Positions 35,925 through 43,355 of a stretch of 64,000 nucleotides of DNA are shown in pieces (position 1 is the first letter of the stretch; every line of letters starts with the position of its first letter). Source of the DNA: Pseudomaricurvus sp050633365 (GTDB lineage Bacteria; Pseudomonadota; Gammaproteobacteria; Pseudomonadales; Cellvibrionaceae); NCBI GenBank assembly GCA_050633365.1, contig JBOEGJ010000028.1, positions 12,235-76,234 of the forward strand, written 5' to 3'. The translations under genes were made by a program, and so were the position numbers. Under the pieces are notes generated by a model, which was given only the letters and a program-made list of their open reading frames with translations, was not told where the DNA came from and ran no database searches.

Positions 35925-36881
35925 TTAAGCTGCTTTCTTGGTTTTGGTTTTTACGCGACGAACAACAACTTCTAGCTCGTACTCGTTGCCGTGTTTGTCG
36001 CAGTAGAGATCGTGCATGCCTTCACCACCGAAGAAGCGCTGAAGAGCCTCACGCTCGTCGTAGGTTGTTACGCAGGTAGTAAGCTCTTTACCTTCAAACA
36101 ATACGCCCGAACTTTCTTCTGGTTTGGCCTTGCTCATCTCGGTAGGCTGAACGTGATGGTTGATGACCGGCGCAGTCTGCTCGGCTACAACCTCGACTTC
36201 TGGCTTCTGTCTTTCCAGCTCAGCCTGCTGCTCTCTAAATGCGGCTTGCTGTCTTTCAAATTCAGCACGCTCCTCGTCTAGACGTTTACGCTCTTCTGCC
36301 TGACGCTGCTCTTCTTGCTTGCGGGCCGCGTCTTCACGATCTTGTGAAATAGCGGTCTGCAGCATTTCGGTAAGCTTGTCCAGAGAGGCGGCTTTGGCGA
36401 TCGCAGCCTCTTTGGATAGGTCGTAGAAGTCTTCAATCTCAAAGGCGTCTAGTTCTTCAATCAGCTGGGCTATTACTGTCGAAGACTGGCCAAAAGCGGT
36501 CTGAGGGTAAGCGGAAATTGCATCAACCTTTTTCTGAAGGCGAGCAATGCGTTCCTCTTTTTCACGCTTCTTACGTTCGTCGACTACACTTTTGGCAGAC
36601 TTCAACGGAGCCTCTAGGCTAGACAGAATCTCTGTAATTCGCTTTGCCTCACCGTCGACTTTCTTGCCCCATGCCAAAGCATCTGCTTTAAGAGCTTTTC
36701 GCTTTTTCTCTATTCCGGTACGGAGTGGAGTTAGAACTTTGAGAGCCCCCTGAATCTCTTCATATCCTGAAGTGGTGTTCGCATCAGGAACCGAAGAGTA
36801 GGTGTTCTTCAGCTCGCTTAATGCGGCCTCAGTAACGCCAAATTCGATAACGGGCTGTTGGCTTTCGGTATTAGCTTGCAT
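35925..36881 (-). CDS. Coiled-coil phage protein (DUF1351-like), recombination module
   Basis: 318 residues. The start region (LTPLRTGIEKKRKALKADALAWGKKVDGEAKRI) is a pattern seen in DUF1351-like phage proteins that accompany single-strand annealing proteins and exonucleases. A long charged coiled coil occupies about residues 95-240, then a C-terminal globular part. Its start overlaps the end of the upstream annealing-protein gene by 11 bp. The biochemical role is not known. Confidence 0.65.
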   Translation of the reverse strand: MQANTESQQPVIEFGVTEAALSELKNTYSSVPDANTTSGYEEIQGALKVLTPLRTGIEKKRKALKADALAWGKKVDGEAKRITEILSSLEAPLKSAKSVVDERKKREKEERIARLQKKVDAISAYPQTAFGQSSTVIAQLIEELDAFEIEDFYDLSKEAAIAKAASLDKLTEMLQTAISQDREDAARKQEEQRQAEERKRLDEERAEFERQQAAFREQQAELERQKPEVEVVAEQTAPVINHHVQPTEMSKAKPEESSGVLFEGKELTTCVTTYDEREALQRFFGGEGMHDLYCDKHGNEYELEVVVRRVKTKTKKAA

Positions 36882-37641
36882 TTGAAACCTCCTTGGCTTC
36901 TAGTTCTGATAGAGCGTTGTCGTGCGCTGCTTGAAAGCGACCAGCTGCCGCCTGTGAATTCATTCCAATAGCGGGGCATTGGCGATAGACCCTTTTGAGA
37001 TGCCCTGCGAGCACAGCTTTTAGAGCGGCTTTGTTTGGGATCAAGGGATAGGTCTCAAGCTCTTTCACAGCCCACTCGGTAAATTCTTTAATCTTCTCGG
37101 CCATTGCTTCATCTGCATCGTCCGCTTTGGCGATGTCGAACTCAGCTCTTACTGCATCGACGTAATTTCTATCATCGAACTGACCAAGATAGACATCAGC
37201 GCAGAAACCCAGCATTGAGAGTGCCTTCTTCAAAGCATCGGTAAGGGATTTCTTTGGTGCCTCTGCATCAGTTGTTGCTCCATACTTTGTGCGATAGACG
37301 TATGGCGTGTGACCGTATTGGACAAGCTCACATTTATCTCCATCAAGCATGTACCAGAGCTTCAGCTTTATCGTGTGCGTCTGAGTGTCTGCAACCTTTA
37401 CCTCTTGTTCGTCTTGTTGCCGAAAAATCGGGCCGCCAATATCAATACGATCCTCCAGTATTTCGTAACCCCAGCCCTTTCCTAGCGGGCCCCAAAGTTC
37501 GGTAGCTTTTTGGATCATCCAGTAACCAGATATACTGGTGTGGCGATGACCATTGGTGTTGCTTTCTTTGGTTGCACTGGGGTCTGTTTTACTGGCATGA
37601 CCCCAAATGTGCATTTGACTCTCGTGCGAGCTCACTTCCAT
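36871..37641 (-). CDS. Putative single-strand annealing protein (Rad52/Sak-like)
   Basis: A 256-residue protein. The central segment AEAPKKSLTDALKKALSMLGFCADVYLGQFDD, after a beta-sheet region with KLKLWYMLDGDKCELVQYG, resembles the Sak/Rad52-type phage annealing proteins, where KK-x-TDALKKA-like helices precede the C-terminal tail. Its place beside a DUF1351-like protein, an exonuclease and SSB supports a recombinase. I could not confirm the family by search. Confidence 0.55.
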   Translation of the reverse strand: MEVSSHESQMHIWGHASKTDPSATKESNTNGHRHTSISGYWMIQKATELWGPLGKGWGYEILEDRIDIGGPIFRQQDEQEVKVADTQTHTIKLKLWYMLDGDKCELVQYGHTPYVYRTKYGATTDAEAPKKSLTDALKKALSMLGFCADVYLGQFDDRNYVDAVRAEFDIAKADDADEAMAEKIKEFTEWAVKELETYPLIPNKAALKAVLAGHLKRVYRQCPAIGMNSQAAAGRFQAAHDNALSELEAKEVSNAS

Positions 37642-37645
37642 TCTC

Positions 37646-37852
37646 CTAAACGGCTTGAGCCGCTTTCCATTCTTGTGAATTAAAAATTCGATGAGTGATC
37701 TGTTCGGCTTGCGCTGTCCTTTGGGCTCTTTTTATTGCCAACTCAATGCGCTGAACGCAATCGAGCCAAGCTCTTTCAGGCGTGTCGCCGTGACCGACAA
37801 TCTTTTCGCTACCAAACCAACCAGACTTTTGAAACTTTGATTTACGAACCAT
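37646..37852 (-). CDS. Small basic phage protein
   Basis: 68 residues from the ATG at 37852 (a longer frame to 37930 would overlap the upstream gene). Basic with W-rich motifs (KSGWFGSEKIVGHGDTPERAWLDCVQRIELAIKRAQR). Not recognised. Confidence 0.6.
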   Translation of the reverse strand: MVRKSKFQKSGWFGSEKIVGHGDTPERAWLDCVQRIELAIKRAQRTAQAEQITHRIFNSQEWKAAQAV

Positions 37853-37859
37853 GATGACC

Positions 37860-38315
37860 TCAGAGCGTTCCGCTTTTTTGGGCGACTGATTTTGCGTAGT
37901 CACGAATAATCTGATTAACAATTGCTCCAACCGATACCGTGTCGATACTCTCGGGCGGTAGAGAGATTGGAAGACACCAACAGATTAGGCGGCCTGTTTC
38001 CGCGTCATCTTCCGATAGGCAGGCGTCACGAATCCGATCCATTACCACATATCCAACCTCACCAATGGCTGTGCAGATTACGCCGCCAGCCACGCCGAGC
38101 TTCTCGCTTAATAGTTCGGAAGACCTTTCGACTGCTTCGTTGATTAAATCGATATGATCACCGAGCTTTAGAGCCTTATTTGCGGCCTTATCTTCATCGA
38201 ACTTGATCTGTCCAGCGCTGCGAGTCTCGTCGTCACACTTGCGATTCAGTTCTGCAAAGCTATTGGAGTCAGGCATCATTGCGTCGACAGCGGCATTCAA
38301 AGATGGAGCGTACAT
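37860..38315 (-). CDS. Hypothetical phage early protein
   Basis: 151 residues from the ATG at 38315, which follows AAGGATACTGAT; upstream in-frame codons to 38525 run into the previous gene and are not used. Mixed alpha helices with an acidic Cys-containing middle (SEDDAETGRLICWCLP). Second gene of the PL operon. Not recognised. Confidence 0.62.
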   Translation of the reverse strand: MYAPSLNAAVDAMMPDSNSFAELNRKCDDETRSAGQIKFDEDKAANKALKLGDHIDLINEAVERSSELLSEKLGVAGGVICTAIGEVGYVVMDRIRDACLSEDDAETGRLICWCLPISLPPESIDTVSVGAIVNQIIRDYAKSVAQKSGTL

Positions 38316-38325
38316 ATCAGTATCC

Positions 38326-38721
38326 TTACTTGCGTTTAGCTGTGAGAGAGAAGAGAAGGGCGGTAGCGCCCGTATCATTTGCATTCGATAGGAAGGAAAG
38401 CACCCAAGCCACTTCGGAAATGCTTGCCGTTGTGTAGATAAGCTCCTTAGTGTTGAGCAGAACTTTTGTAACCTCTTCGACAGTTCGAGGCTTAAAGTCG
38501 TTGTCATAAATCTTGCTAGCCTCAATCAGCTTGTCCATTACTCGCTGAGCGGTTTTCTTTGAGTTGTTTTCGGAGCAATCGAGCTCGCGAGCAATCACTT
38601 TGTGAGGAACTTTATTGATGCGCCTAATAGTGTTTTCGTGCTCTATTTCTGTCAGGCGCGAACTGCTCAAGATGTATTTCTTGTACTTCGCGGTGTACTT
38701 GTCGTTGACTGCTGCTTGCAT
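38326..38721 (-). CDS. First gene of the leftward early operon, possible HTH protein
   Basis: 131 residues, preceded by GGAG and by the strong PL promoter. The segment HENTIRRINKVPHKVIARELDCSENNSKKTAQRVMDKLIEA has helix-turn-helix character (KVIARELDCSENNSKKTAQRV). By position it corresponds to lambda N, but no Arg-rich antitermination motif is visible. Function unknown. Confidence 0.6.
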   Translation of the reverse strand: MQAAVNDKYTAKYKKYILSSSRLTEIEHENTIRRINKVPHKVIARELDCSENNSKKTAQRVMDKLIEASKIYDNDFKPRTVEEVTKVLLNTKELIYTTASISEVAWVLSFLSNANDTGATALLFSLTAKRK

Positions 38722-38757
38722 CTGATTAGCTCCGTGCTTTTCCTTAACTTGGAGCTA

Positions 38758-38786
38758 AATATAAGCGTACTTATATTTGTAGTCAA
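38758..38786 (-). promoter_or_regulatory. PL promoter of the leftward phage operon
   Basis: On the minus strand, TTGACT (38786-38781) and TATATT (38763-38758) stand 17 bp apart, a near-consensus sigma-70 promoter 37 bp upstream of the first early gene. An operator (ATAAG-CGTA-CTTAT) sits on the -10 and spacer, so CI binding would block it. Confidence 0.8.
38761..38774. promoter_or_regulatory. CI/Cro operator OL1
   Basis: ATAAG-CGTA-CTTAT, a perfect 5+4+5 inverted repeat, within a longer palindrome. It overlaps the PL -10. It has the same spacing and half-sites as the two sites between cI and cro. Confidence 0.7.
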
Positions 38787-38809
38787 CAGGTTTACCTATA
38801 TTAATTTTT

Positions 38810-38823
38810 ATAAGCATGCTTGT
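38810..38823. promoter_or_regulatory. CI/Cro operator OL2 (one mismatch)
   Basis: ATAAG-CATG-CTTGT, matching the ATAAG-N4-CTTAT consensus in nine of ten symmetric positions, 49 bp from OL1 (start to start) and upstream of the PL -35. Confidence 0.55.
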
Positions 38824-38840
38824 TTTTATGCTTGGAGCAC

Positions 38841-38864
38841 AAAAAAGCCCGCGAGTAGCGGGCT
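38841..38864 (-). terminator. Intrinsic terminator after the YHYH gene
   Basis: 7-bp GC-rich stem (AGCCCGC/GCGGGCT, 5-nt loop) followed on the minus strand by a T6 run. It ends the leftward gene at 38901 before it reaches PL. Confidence 0.85.
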
Positions 38865-38900
38865 CATAGGTTGGCTGTTGGCTTCGCTAGTCTTGCTCGT

Positions 38901-39155
38901 CTATGTGGCGGGCTGAACAGCTTTGGCTATAGGGGCCTTGGGTGTGGCTTTCGATATTCTCGGTTCGACCTGGGTTGCAGCACCCTTGTCATCAATCTTA
39001 AGTCCGCCGTGATAGTGGTAGCCGGTGCAAAGTCCTTTTTGCTGTGACTTGTAGCTGCAGTTATGTCCGCCAGATGAGTCCGTGCGGCCGCTGTGGGAGA
39101 ATGCTTGCGCGCTAGCTAGCGATACTGCGATAAGTAATAGTGCTGATTTTTTCAT
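38901..39155 (-). CDS. Secreted YHYH-type small protein, lysogenic-region gene
   Basis: 84 residues with a signal peptide (MKKSALLLIAVSLASAQAFS, cleavage near residue 20). The mature part is HSGRTDSSGGHNC ... GLCTGYHYHGG, the YHYH-type His/Cys motif likely binding a metal in the periplasm, then a Lys/Pro/Ala tail. It lies between OL and cI, where lysogenic conversion genes are found, and is closed by its own terminator. Confidence 0.75.
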   Translation of the reverse strand: MKKSALLLIAVSLASAQAFSHSGRTDSSGGHNCSYKSQQKGLCTGYHYHGGLKIDDKGAATQVEPRISKATPKAPIAKAVQPAT

Positions 39156-39264
39156 GATAGCTCCTTGCCAAATGGTGTTGTCGAGTATTCCTTACCCTGA
39201 ACGGGGTTAAGGAACTATAAGGCAGGATGGTTTCGGAGTAAACGAGAGGGCAGTTTCAGAGGGC

Positions 39265-39291
39265 ACAAAAAAGCCCGCGAGTGGCGGGCTT
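39265..39291 (-). terminator. Intrinsic terminator after 39297 gene
   Basis: AGCCCGC/GCGGGCT stem with a 5-nt loop, T-rich on the minus strand. Nearly the same sequence as the terminator at 38841, which suggests duplication of the terminator cassette. Confidence 0.85.
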
Positions 39292-39296
39292 GAGGG

Positions 39297-39812
39297 TTAG
39301 CAGTTGCAGGACTCCATCTCATTGAAGAGACATTTGTAGAGTAGGTACATCCCAAGAGGGCCCAACTCATCAGATAATGTTCCAGACTCTGCCATTTTAT
39401 GAAGTCTTTTTGAGAGTGGTTGTCTAATCTTTCCGTGACGCATAAAGAGCCTATAGTCAAGCAGATCAATCATGATGTGCTCTACTAGGCTCCTTAACCT
39501 TGGTATCTTTTCTCTTTCAAGAAAGCTGGATAAGGTGCTACCCACAAAGTATATGGCCTTGAATTCATCGATCGATCCTCTTGGGAGAACGTCGTACGTG
39601 GAAAGGTAGGTTGTGATTTTTTGCCCGGTAGCTCTAATAATGTTTGTCTGGTGTGTCTTCCAATATTGCTCCAACAGCTCTACCAAGGCTTTGACTGCAG
39701 TTGGGTCGGTAATATCACTGTAGTCATGACAAGCAAGAGGAATTCGAGTGATAAAGTCATCGACTGTTGATTTTAGTGTCGCACGATAGATCTGTTCTAC
39801 TGGGGCTGACAT
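39297..39812 (-). CDS. Hypothetical protein between OL and cI
   Basis: 171 residues, all-helical in character, soluble, no signal. Motifs are not informative (DFITRIPLACHDYSDI, RLRSLVEHIMIDLLDYRLFMRHG). It has its own downstream terminator and sits in the rex-like position of the phage, so a role in the lysogen, such as superinfection exclusion, is a reasonable guess only. Confidence 0.6.
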   Translation of the reverse strand: MSAPVEQIYRATLKSTVDDFITRIPLACHDYSDITDPTAVKALVELLEQYWKTHQTNIIRATGQKITTYLSTYDVLPRGSIDEFKAIYFVGSTLSSFLEREKIPRLRSLVEHIMIDLLDYRLFMRHGKIRQPLSKRLHKMAESGTLSDELGPLGMYLLYKCLFNEMESCNC

Positions 39813-39863
39813 GTATTACATCTTCCTTGTTTTACATCTTCTCGGGATGGCTTTCTTTAGCCA

Positions 39864-39894
39864 CAAAAAAAGGGGGCTTGTGGGCGCCCCCTTT
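39864..39894 (-). terminator. Intrinsic terminator after 39915 gene
   Basis: 9-bp GC-rich stem (AAAGGGGGC/GCCCCCTTT, 8-nt loop) with a T-run on the minus strand, just past the 39915 gene. Confidence 0.82.
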
Positions 39895-39914
39895 ATTGCT
39901 TGTTCGCTTTGTCT

Positions 39915-40157
39915 CTATTTTTTCAGTTCGTTGCGATACCACTGGCGAAAATCACCAAAGATATCTTCCTGCTCACGAACTGAAGAGATAAAAGCGCTAT
40001 CCAGTGAGTTTGTTTCCGCTTGCGGTTTGGCCTTTTCCTGGCCTGACAACATGGCGGGCACGGAGAGCTCGATTTCATTAAAATCTTCAGTTGCGCGCGC
40101 AGCGACCTCAGCGGCAAACTGAGTAAGTTCCACTAGGTTAAGTGTTTGTGTTGTCAT
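39915..40157 (-). CDS. Small acidic phage protein between OL and cI
   Basis: 80 residues from the ATG at 40157, with AAGGGAT as ribosome site; an upstream in-frame ATG is not used. It is acidic and helical (LTQFAAEVAARATEDFNEIELSVPAML). Closed by its own terminator. Not recognised. Confidence 0.6.
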   Translation of the reverse strand: MTTQTLNLVELTQFAAEVAARATEDFNEIELSVPAMLSGQEKAKPQAETNSLDSAFISSVREQEDIFGDFRQWYRNELKK

Positions 40158-40369
40158 GATAATCCCTTTAATTTTATTGTTGGTCAGCCAGCTTGATTTA
40201 ATGGGCTGAACCAAAAAACGCGCGCAATTGTAAGCACGCTTAACTCTAATGTAAATGCCAAGTTTTGGATTTACAAGTAAATATAGATCTATACAGGCCT
40301 GAATTGGCATAAAAAAGTAAATAATGCGCGATTTCACCCAAAATCTACGCTTTAGAGCGGTGGGCGAAG

Positions 40370-41002
40370 CTAGAGTTCCTTGGCCAATAGGATTCTAGCT
40401 TTACCGCAGTATACGGCGCCTTCAAGCGGTACCGGGTCGGAACCATCTAGGAATTTCAGTGTTTCCTTCCCTGCACGACTCATGTAGAGCCCTAAGTAGG
40501 TCTCATTGTGCTCAGGGAGGTGGTATACAGCCATTTTTCCTTGCTCTGAGGCTGCATCTGGATCGATAGCGATGCGACTGCCTTTCGGGCTAAGCATCCC
40601 CATGCTGTCATCAAGAACGTCCAACACGTAAGCCCTTGCACCCAGACTGGAAGCCATAGCGACGCTTATGGGAGCCTTTTCGCTGCTCGCTGGCGTGTAT
40701 TCTGACTTGAGCCAAGAGTGCACTGAATTGATAGGGAGGAGAGGTAGAAATTGCTCGCCCGTATCATTTGTAGCATCGGCACTTCCGTCCGGAGTCTTGG
40801 CGCCTCTACCTGTCGCCAGCCAGTGGGCATCCACACCTAGAATGCGGGCGATCTGAGGCAGATAGCTACTTGATGCAGACTTACCCGTCTCAAGCTCACT
40901 ATAAGCTGGCTGCGTGATTCCTACGCGGGTCACAATTTCCTTTTGCGTAAGCTTCGCTTCTTTTCTGGCTGCTTTCAGCCTTGTTTTTAGATCTTCATTC
41001 AT
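40370..41002 (-). CDS. cI: Phage CI-type repressor (HTH plus S24-like domain)
   Basis: 210 residues from the ATG at 41002. Residues 6-62 form an XRE-type HTH (LTQKEIVTRVGITQPAYSELETGK). The C-terminal half is an S24/LexA-like domain with catalytic Ser133 in DDSM. At the lysine position of the Ser-Lys dyad, the aligned segment TYLGL (168-172) has Leu170, not Lys, so self-cleavage is doubtful. It maintains lysogeny by binding the ATAAG-N4-CTTAT operators. Confidence 0.88.
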   Translation of the reverse strand: MNEDLKTRLKAARKEAKLTQKEIVTRVGITQPAYSELETGKSASSSYLPQIARILGVDAHWLATGRGAKTPDGSADATNDTGEQFLPLLPINSVHSWLKSEYTPASSEKAPISVAMASSLGARAYVLDVLDDSMGMLSPKGSRIAIDPDAASEQGKMAVYHLPEHNETYLGLYMSRAGKETLKFLDGSDPVPLEGAVYCGKARILLAKEL

Positions 41003-41038
41003 GAACAGCAGCATATAAGCCAGCCTATACAGCATCAA

Positions 41039-41052
41039 ATAAGAATTCCTAT
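41039..41052. promoter_or_regulatory. CI/Cro operator OR1
   Basis: ATAAG-AATT-CCTAT, one mismatch to the ATAAG-N4-CTTAT consensus, within a 16-bp near-palindrome centred on GAATTC between cI and cro. Confidence 0.7.
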
Positions 41053-41061
41053 TGCCAATAA

Positions 41062-41075
41062 ATAAGAATACTTAT
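41062..41075. promoter_or_regulatory. CI/Cro operator OR2
   Basis: ATAAG-AATA-CTTAT, a perfect inverted repeat, 9 bp after OR1 and just upstream of the cro start. A candidate cro -10 (TATATT, 41073-41078) overlaps it. Confidence 0.72.
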
Positions 41076-41086
41076 ATTCTTTAGCG

Positions 41087-41305
41087 ATGACTAAGACATC
41101 GATATATAAAAATCTCGTTTCTCACTTCGGTGATCAGAAGGCCACTGGGCTTGCTCTTGGTGTTTCACAGCCAACGGTAAGCGGTTGGGTTAATGGCGTT
41201 CACGGTATGAAGCCTAGAACAGCAATCAAGACAGAACAACTAACGGACGGTCTATTTCAAGCAGTTGATCTTTCGCCAGAACTTGCAGGGCTTAAGGCCG
41301 CATAA
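41087..41305 (+). CDS. cro: Cro-like repressor
   Basis: 72 residues with a YdaS/Cro-type HTH: NLVSHFGDQKATGLALGVSQPTVSGWVNG. It is divergent from cI and lies at the start of the rightward early operon. There is no ribosome site before the ATG and promoter elements lie close by, so the mRNA may be leaderless. Cro favours lytic growth by binding the shared operators. Confidence 0.85.
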   Translation: MTKTSIYKNLVSHFGDQKATGLALGVSQPTVSGWVNGVHGMKPRTAIKTEQLTDGLFQAVDLSPELAGLKAA

Positions 41306-41395
41306 CCAACAACCCGAATTCTCCAACAAGTTTCGGGTTTTTTAAAGTCGTTTGGCGGGTATGGCTAAATGTACAGTATTTATTAAGGGGTGACC

Positions 41396-42520
41396 ATGAA
41401 GTGGTTTAAGCACGATGCAGACGCGAATATGGACGCAAAGCTACAGGATGTACTGCTGGAATACGGGGCGGAGGGTTACGGAGTCTATTGGTACTGTATC
41501 GAGCTAATAGCAAGTAACGTAACTTCTGAAAAGCTGAATTTTGAGCTTGAGCATGATGCACGTGTTATTGCGAGGCACATGGGGTTAGGTGTTCAGCGTG
41601 TTGAAGAAATGATGCGCCACATGGTGACCCTTGGCTTGTTCGAAAGTTCGGGTGGCGTCATAACCTGTATGAAGCTCGCCAAGCGCGCGGATGAATATAC
41701 CACAAAGACACTTGCCGTAACCGGCGGTACGAATGCCAATGAAGGTTATGTCTATTTCATATCAGGAAAAGCGTCGGGCGACATAAAAATAGGTTTTTCG
41801 AAGAACCCCTGGGCTCGACTTAAGTCTCTCCAGACTGCGAACAGTAAATCACTCAAGTTGCTAGCCAAGATCGGCGCCACACAAGAATGTGAAACGTGGC
41901 TCCACAACCACTTTAAAGATCAAAGAAAAAACGGTGAATGGTTTGGTAGAAATGAAAAACTACTGGCTGCCATTGAGCTAATTGACTCAGGGGATGCGGA
42001 AGACTTCAGTGCGGTGTCGGTTTTTCTTGAAACGCTAGACGCAGCAGGGGGGGCAGCTATGGTAGCTACTAGTAGTAATGACGACGTAGCTACAATAGAT
42101 AAGAATAGATTAGATAAGAATAGATTAGATAATAACAACACCTCTTCAACTCCGGCTAAGCCGAAGTTTACCGATTGGGATATGCAATTTGCTCAATGGG
42201 CTCTGAATACCCTCAAAGCTGATAACCCCAACCTGAAAAAACCTAATCTCGACACATGGGCCAAAGACTGTCGACTGATGCGAGAGCGCGACAATCGAGA
42301 TCCTGAGCAAATGAAAAAGCTCTGGCAGTGGGCTAGAGCGAATTCTTTCTGGCAAGCCAATATTTTGTCGATCGGCAAATTCCGCGACAAATTCGACCAG
42401 CTGTTCGCTCAGTCTCAAAGACCAATCGCTGTTGCTGGAAACTCCTTTCGATCTGCTCACGAAAAGCGAGAGGAAGCAGCAGACGAAGTTTACGACATTG
42501 ACCGCGCAACAAATTTCTAG
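41396..42520 (+). CDS. Phage replication initiator with inserted GIY-YIG-type (T5orf172) domain
   Basis: 374 residues from the ATG at 41396, six bases after AAGGGG. The N-terminus (WFKHDADANMDAKLQDVLLEYGAEGYGVYW) is the Lin1244/Lin1753 (DUF4373) replication domain. Residues 118-182 (YVYFISGKASGDIKIG through HNHFKDQRKNGEWF) fit T5orf172/GIY-YIG. A repeat-rich linker follows, and the C-terminal WDMQFAQWALNTLK to GKFRDKFDQL resembles phage replication O-type helices. It is probably the initiator, equivalent to lambda O. Confidence 0.78.
   Translation: MKWFKHDADANMDAKLQDVLLEYGAEGYGVYWYCIELIASNVTSEKLNFELEHDARVIARHMGLGVQRVEEMMRHMVTLGLFESSGGVITCMKLAKRADEYTTKTLAVTGGTNANEGYVYFISGKASGDIKIGFSKNPWARLKSLQTANSKSLKLLAKIGATQECETWLHNHFKDQRKNGEWFGRNEKLLAAIELIDSGDAEDFSAVSVFLETLDAAGGAAMVATSSNDDVATIDKNRLDKNRLDNNNTSSTPAKPKFTDWDMQFAQWALNTLKADNPNLKKPNLDTWAKDCRLMRERDNRDPEQMKKLWQWARANSFWQANILSIGKFRDKFDQLFAQSQRPIAVAGNSFRSAHEKREEAADEVYDIDRATNF
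42062..42133. repeat. Iteron-like repeats in the replication gene, candidate phage origin
   Basis: Two perfect 15-bp direct repeats (42097-42111, 42112-42126) plus a partial third, AT-rich with recurring TAGAT, are preceded by two copies of the palindrome GTAGCTAC (42062-42069, 42086-42093). They encode the low-complexity linker DKNRLDKNRLDNNN. Lambda has its origin inside gene O in the same way, so this is a candidate origin. Confidence 0.6.
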
Positions 42521-42529
42521 GGAAGGGCT

Positions 42530-43027
42530 ATGAAACAGATTAGCGAGATCGCGAACAAGGCTATGGCAATGGCCGTCACGCCTGCCAAGAACAGACCGCT
42601 AAGCTCAAGCGAGCTGTCAGAAGTGCAGGCCAAGATTGTGGGCTACTTCTTTCTGCGCTTGCGAGACTTCGACCCTGAACGCTTCGACAGGCAATACCCG
42701 AGCGTGAATGCGAAGTCAGCGGCTAGACGCATCAATGCGCCTTTCGTTAAAGACTGGACCAGCGAGTATATCGACGACGGTTTCGCCAAGCTTAAGCGCG
42801 CGCGCCAAGCAGATTCTGAGGTGCTTAAGTTCTGGGTAATCGACGACGTTATCGGATTCATTCTCAACGGTGGCCACAAAAAAACCGACGTTGTAGCTGC
42901 TGGCATGTACACCGAATTCAAAGACCGCGACCAACCGAAGCAACTGGTCGATGAAAAACAGATTCACCGTCGCCGCAAAGTGGCGTCGAATGAAATCGAT
43001 AACATGAAATCAATGCTTGGACTCTAG
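42530..43027 (+). CDS. Possible phage replication accessory (lambda P-like position)
   Basis: 165 residues, following the initiator by 9 bp. Region DPERFDRQYPSVNAKSAARRI and the basic C-terminus are unlike anything I can name. Position after an O-like gene suggests a helicase loader; the family itself is not recognised. Confidence 0.55.
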   Translation: MKQISEIANKAMAMAVTPAKNRPLSSSELSEVQAKIVGYFFLRLRDFDPERFDRQYPSVNAKSAARRINAPFVKDWTSEYIDDGFAKLKRARQADSEVLKFWVIDDVIGFILNGGHKKTDVVAAGMYTEFKDRDQPKQLVDEKQIHRRRKVASNEIDNMKSMLGL

Positions 43028-43037
43028 GGGAAAGATC

Positions 43038-43355
43038 ATGATTCGTAACGCATCACTAGCGGCGTACATCGAAGAGAACGACTCGGGCAAGGCTGCGCAA
43101 GACCGTTGCACCTTGTTGCGCAAGATTAATCAGTATCCTGGCGTGACTCGCAAGGAGCTGTCCGAAGTAACCGGTATGCCAATCAACGTCGTTACCCCGC
43201 GTATTCGTGAGCTGCTGGATTCCAACACTCTGAAGGAGGACGGCTGCGCTCGCGATCCTCTGACACGTCGACCATCGAATCTTTTGTATCTAAACCTCTC
43301 TGCCCGCGATCTTCGTGGCTCAACAAGCAATCAACCTACGGAAGCTACAGCATGA
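43038..43355 (+). CDS. Winged-helix phage protein
   Basis: 105 residues from the ATG at 43038, with AGGGGAAAG upstream. Residues 25-75 form a MarR-like winged helix: RCTLLRKINQYPGVTRKELSEVTGMPINVVTPRIRELLDSNTL. Likely DNA binding in the early operon. It overlaps the next gene by ATGA. Confidence 0.7.
   Translation: MIRNASLAAYIEENDSGKAAQDRCTLLRKINQYPGVTRKELSEVTGMPINVVTPRIRELLDSNTLKEDGCARDPLTRRPSNLLYLNLSARDLRGSTSNQPTEATA

Noticed and set aside
40282..40293. Palindrome TATAGATCTATA upstream of the 39915 gene
   Set aside because: It is a single 12-bp AT-rich palindrome; its half-sites do not match the ATAAG-N4-CTTAT operators and it has no second copy.
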